Shown here one piece after another: positions 5,181 through 6,411 of a DNA stretch of 6,411 nucleotides. The DNA is from Gammaproteobacteria bacterium (GTDB lineage Bacteria; Pseudomonadota; Gammaproteobacteria; GCA-001735895), in contig JANTFY010000138.1 of NCBI GenBank assembly GCA_024763185.1, positions 1-6,411 on the forward strand, written 5' to 3'. The notes under the pieces were generated by a model. The model was given only the letters and a program-made list of their open reading frames with translations. It ran no database searches and was not told the origin of the DNA. The position numbers and the translations under genes were made by a program. How positions within the stretch are numbered: the first letter of the stretch is position 1; every line of letters begins with the position of its first letter.

Positions 5181-5906
5181 ATGCTCAAAATCGCCAACCA
5201 CACCCACTACCATAAACAGCTGGCTCGACGACTGGTAGAACAGGCCAGGCACATAGCGCCAGAAGCGGACATGACACTCGGCATCAATGACAGTGAAATC
5301 TCGCTGTGCAGCGTCATCAACGGGCAGCATGCTTGTTATACACATTCGTTCACCCAGCCCAGGCTGGTTAAACGCGCCAAGCAGAAAAACCAGGCCTTGC
5401 TCAAGGCCTGTAACAATAAAAAACAGACCCTGCACAGGGTACTGGACCTGACCGCCGGCTGGGGCAAGGATAGTTTTATCCTGGCCTGTCATGGGCAACA
5501 AGTAAACATGATCGAACAGAATAATCTCATCGCAGCCTGCCTTAACTACCTGGTTGAAATCGCAGGTTTGGAGCAGCCCGATGATTGTTATCAGCGTATG
5601 GAAGTTTTTCATCGCAACAGCCTGCAATACCTGCAACAAAATCCGACAATTGACGCGGATTGTGTGTACCTGGACCCGATGTTTCCGGCGCATAAATCGA
5701 GTGCCAAACCGTCCAAGGATTTACAGCTGTTACAGATGCTGACTGATAACCAGGATATGGAGTTGTTATTTGCCAAAGCACTGGAATGTGCCCGTCACAG
5801 GGTCGTGGTCAAGAGACCGTTACATGCGCCGACACTGAATGACATCAAACCGGACATCGTCTACCGCGAAAAAACCATTCGCTTTGATGTTTATCTGGGC
5901 AAATGA
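5181..5906 (+). CDS. rsmJ: RsmJ-like 16S rRNA (guanine-N2) methyltransferase
   Basis: RsmJ uses S-adenosylmethionine to methylate N2 of G1516 in 16S rRNA. The C-terminal two thirds of this 241-residue protein is clearly RsmJ. It has SAM-binding motif I VLDLTAGWGKDSFILA (87-102), MIEQN with the acidic ribose-binding E112, the catalytic/substrate block VYLDPMFP (162-169) followed by KSSAKPSKDLQLLQ, and the C-terminal VVVKRPLHAP (208-217) and IRFDVYLG. The N-terminal 80 residues are much less typical: the His/Arg/Gly-rich stretch HRRKFGGGRG that I recall from the E. coli enzyme corresponds here to about YTHSFTQPRLVKRAKQKN (53-70). A weak AGG overlaps the slyX stop, 11 nt before this ATG. It is probably co-transcribed and coupled with slyX. 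A related methyltransferase of different target is possible but less likely. Confidence 0.87.
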   Translation: MLKIANHTHYHKQLARRLVEQARHIAPEADMTLGINDSEISLCSVINGQHACYTHSFTQPRLVKRAKQKNQALLKACNNKKQTLHRVLDLTAGWGKDSFILACHGQQVNMIEQNNLIAACLNYLVEIAGLEQPDDCYQRMEVFHRNSLQYLQQNPTIDADCVYLDPMFPAHKSSAKPSKDLQLLQMLTDNQDMELLFAKALECARHRVVVKRPLHAPTLNDIKPDIVYREKTIRFDVYLGK

Positions 5907-5940
5907 TTTCTTTACGCTTAAGACATTAAAATAAGTTTAC

Positions 5941-6411
5941 TCAATCGCGGAAATTATTGAACTGTAGCGGAATGCCCAGTTCGGCCTGTTTGAGCAGTTG
6001 CATAACCTGTTGCAGGTCATCTCTTTTCTTGCCGCTGACACGCACCTGTTCTCCCTGTATCGATGCCTGTACTTTCAGTTTCGAATCCTTGATCAGCTTG
6101 ACAATTTTCTTGGCCATTTCCTTGTCGATACCTTCCTGTATGGACACCGGCTGTTTGGCCGTTTTGGCCGCTTCAATCACATCACCGGTTTTCAGGCAAT
6201 CCACATCCAGTCCACGCCGGGTCATTTTCTGTAACAGCACCGGTAACATCTGCTGTAGCTGGAATTTGGTTTCTGCGTGAAAGGTCAAACCGGAATCGGC
6301 CATTTCGATGCGTGCATTCGAACCTTTAAAGTCGTAGCGCGAACCGATCTCCTTGTTGGCCTGGTCAACGGCATTGGTGAGTTCGTGGTGATTAATTTCT
6401 GAAACGGTATC
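5941..6411 (-). CDS. yajQ: YajQ family cyclic-di-GMP/nucleotide-binding protein, start outside window
   Basis: YajQ proteins have two ferredoxin-like domains that bind nucleotides; in Xanthomonas and Pseudomonas members bind cyclic di-GMP and act as effectors in virulence gene control. The window holds 156 residues ending at TGA. The visible chain starts DTVSEINHHELTNAVDQANK, then the hallmark SRYDFKGS (24-31) and LLQKMTRRGLD (about 58-68). It continues with KKIVKLIKDSKLKVQASIQG (about 101-120), VRVSGKKRDDLQ and the ending LQFNNFRD. Compared with E. coli YajQ only about four N-terminal residues (MPSF-like) are missing. The in-frame ATG at 6303 is internal (residue 37) and should not be taken as the start, because the RYDFKGS block lies upstream of it. 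It converges on rsmJ with a 34-nt gap lacking an evident terminator. Confidence 0.94.
   Translation of the reverse strand, partial: DTVSEINHHELTNAVDQANKEIGSRYDFKGSNARIEMADSGLTFHAETKFQLQQMLPVLLQKMTRRGLDVDCLKTGDVIEAAKTAKQPVSIQEGIDKEMAKKIVKLIKDSKLKVQASIQGEQVRVSGKKRDDLQQVMQLLKQAELGIPLQFNNFRD

Noticed and set aside
5172..5693. Long minus-strand open frame (173 codons) across rsmJ
   Set aside because: It is antisense to the SAM-motif-bearing RsmJ frame and shows no protein-family features.
5907..5940. Bidirectional terminator between rsmJ and yajQ
   Set aside because: Only a 4-5 bp imperfect CTTA/TAAG pairing is visible, with no GC-rich stem and T-run.
6301..6303. ATG at 6303 as the start of yajQ
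   Set aside because: The reading frame stays open to the window edge and the conserved SRYDFKGS block lies upstream of this ATG.

Overview
The window reads as an ordinary chromosomal segment of a gammaproteobacterium with roughly balanced base composition. The evidence is the gene set: YciB, YciI, a periplasmic parvulin, an Rsd/AlgQ-type sigma-70 regulator, SlyX, RsmJ and YajQ, next to an outer-membrane porin. Rsd/AlgQ, SlyX and RsmJ are mainly gammaproteobacterial families. The YciB and Rsd sequences look more like Pseudomonas proteins than enterobacterial ones, but I cannot name a genus. I see no mobile element, CRISPR array, rRNA or tRNA.

Layout. (1) 1-421, minus: N-terminal part of a secreted beta-barrel porin that runs off the left edge. 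(2) 422-846: a 425-nt AT-rich divergent intergenic region, the regulatory hot spot of the window. It has a CRP-like palindrome, a predicted porin promoter, a possible 5'-terminal mRNA hairpin, repeated RCAACA motifs and a candidate promoter for the rightward genes. (3) 847-4031, plus: five same-strand genes: yciB, yciI, a signal-peptide-bearing peptidyl-prolyl isomerase, a D-2-hydroxyacid dehydrogenase and a DUF423 membrane protein. The gaps are 37, 66, 1 and 9 nt, so the last three are almost certainly co-transcribed. (4) 4028-4897, minus: a DUF3301 membrane-anchored protein followed by an Rsd/AlgQ homologue. The Rsd stop codon overlaps the DUF423 stop codon. (5) 4950-5906, plus: slyX and rsmJ, 12 nt apart, diverging from DUF3301 across a 52-nt gap with an extended -10 promoter. 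(6) 5941-6411, minus: yajQ, lacking only about its first four codons, convergent with rsmJ.

The genes do not form one pathway. They cover envelope functions (porin, YciB, periplasmic foldase, DUF423), growth-phase and signalling control (Rsd on sigma-70, YajQ as a c-di-GMP/nucleotide-binding protein), ribosome modification (RsmJ) and small-molecule metabolism (the dehydrogenase).

I found no convincing undescribed multi-gene system. The observations most worth a second look are a perfect 10-bp stem with a 4-nt loop inside the 5' end of the dehydrogenase gene, the porin control region, an atypical cofactor fingerprint in the dehydrogenase, a cysteine pair in the likely constriction loop of the porin, and a divergent N-terminal half in RsmJ.
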